Assembly (NCBI RefSeq): GCF_014193695.1
Contig: NZ_JACHZR010000001.1
Location: 1,401,309 to 1,465,308 of the forward strand
DNA: 64,000 nucleotides
Reading direction: 5' to 3'
Source of the DNA: Rhizobium sp. BK316
GTDB lineage: Bacteria; Pseudomonadota; Alphaproteobacteria; Rhizobiales; Rhizobiaceae
Position numbers and translations under genes: made by a program. Under the pieces are notes generated by a model. The model worked only from the letters and a program-made list of their open reading frames with translations, made no database searches and was not told the DNA's origin. Below, in pieces: positions 63,784-64,000 of this stretch. Position 1 is the first letter of the stretch, and every line of letters starts with the position of its first letter.

Positions 63784-64000
63784 TGGCGCTGCTCGAGACA
63801 CATGGCCTGACGGCCTTCTATGGCGATTTCCAGGCGTTGTTCGGCGTCGATATCGCCTTGAATGAAGGTGAGACGATCGCCGTAATCGGCGCCAACGGCG
63901 CCGGCAAGTCGACCCTCCTGCGGTCGATCGCCGGCCTGATCCGCAATGTCCCCACACATATCCGGTTTAATGCACGGGACATCGGTGCCCTGGCCGCTCC
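63783..64000 (+). CDS. ABC transporter ATP-binding protein, LivF type (runs off window)
   Basis: The first 72 residues of a LivF-like ATPase. It begins MALLETHGLTAFYGDFQALFGVD and includes Walker [12 protein letters not shown], matching the 52438 gene. The start ATG at 63783 shares a base with the preceding stop. Permease genes are expected beyond the right edge. Confidence 0.88.

Overview
The window looks like an accessory, catabolic stretch of a rhizobial genome (Rhizobium/Agrobacterium group), probably from a large plasmid. The evidence is high GC, closely packed operons with ATGA-type overlaps, many ABC importers with dedicated periplasmic binding proteins, and one local regulator per operon. 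I see no rRNA, tRNA, replication gene, intact transposase or CRISPR array. About 57 intact or window-truncated genes, four gene remnants and about a dozen regulatory sites can be supported.

Layout. (1) 1-5210: a sugar-type cluster with an SDR, a BtpA/SgcQ-family protein, an FGGY kinase, a DeoR repressor and a questin-oxidase-like protein. TTCGAA-containing motifs recur in three promoters. (2) 5227-6690: a flavoprotein monooxygenase with a long inverted repeat upstream. (3) 7087-14552: an ABC importer (SBP, two permeases, ATPase) in line with a biuret-hydrolase-like cysteine amidohydrolase, a second member of that family that has lost its catalytic triad, and an allophanate-hydrolase-like amidase. 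This is probably uptake and hydrolysis of a biuret-like ureido compound. (4) 14688-23471: efflux. An SDR, a TetR protein, an RND pump and adaptor and a second TetR gene are followed by an outer-membrane lipoprotein and the C-terminal scrap of a second, deleted RND pump. (5) 23593-25343: a BaeSR/AdeRS-like two-component system. (6) 25527-28762: two tandem paralogous GT4 glycosyltransferases. (7) 28931-29665: a very small membrane ORF and a truncated cytochrome b561, ending at an abrupt junction.

(8) 29668-41540 (minus): a twelve-gene operon with a spermidine/putrescine-type importer (SBP, two permeases, two ATPases), two SDRs, a metal-dependent deacetylase/cyclic-imidase-like hydrolase, a COG0523 (CobW) GTPase with a small CxxC protein, a binding-protein homologue without signal peptide, and an amidase. 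A divergent GntR-type regulator with two DNA-binding domains probably controls it. (9) 43164-47417 (minus): pxpABC-like genes interleaved with a biotin carboxylase and a biotin carrier, with a divergent LysR gene. (10) 49390-58772 (plus): SDR, Liv-type importer, zinc alcohol dehydrogenase, alpha/beta hydrolase and a two-component flavin monooxygenase. (11) 59837-64000: a hydroxyquinol-type dioxygenase, a maleylacetate reductase and a second Liv-type importer that runs off the window, with a LysR gene between the two blocks. Blocks 10 and 11 together read as uptake of an aromatic acid or phenol, hydroxylation to a trihydroxybenzene, intradiol cleavage and reduction to 3-oxoadipate.

Two scars, the cytochrome b561 truncation near 29660 and the fused epoxide-hydrolase/LysR remnants near 49150, suggest the region was assembled by recombination from independent catabolic modules. 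Functional names rest on motifs and gene context read by eye. No database search was possible.
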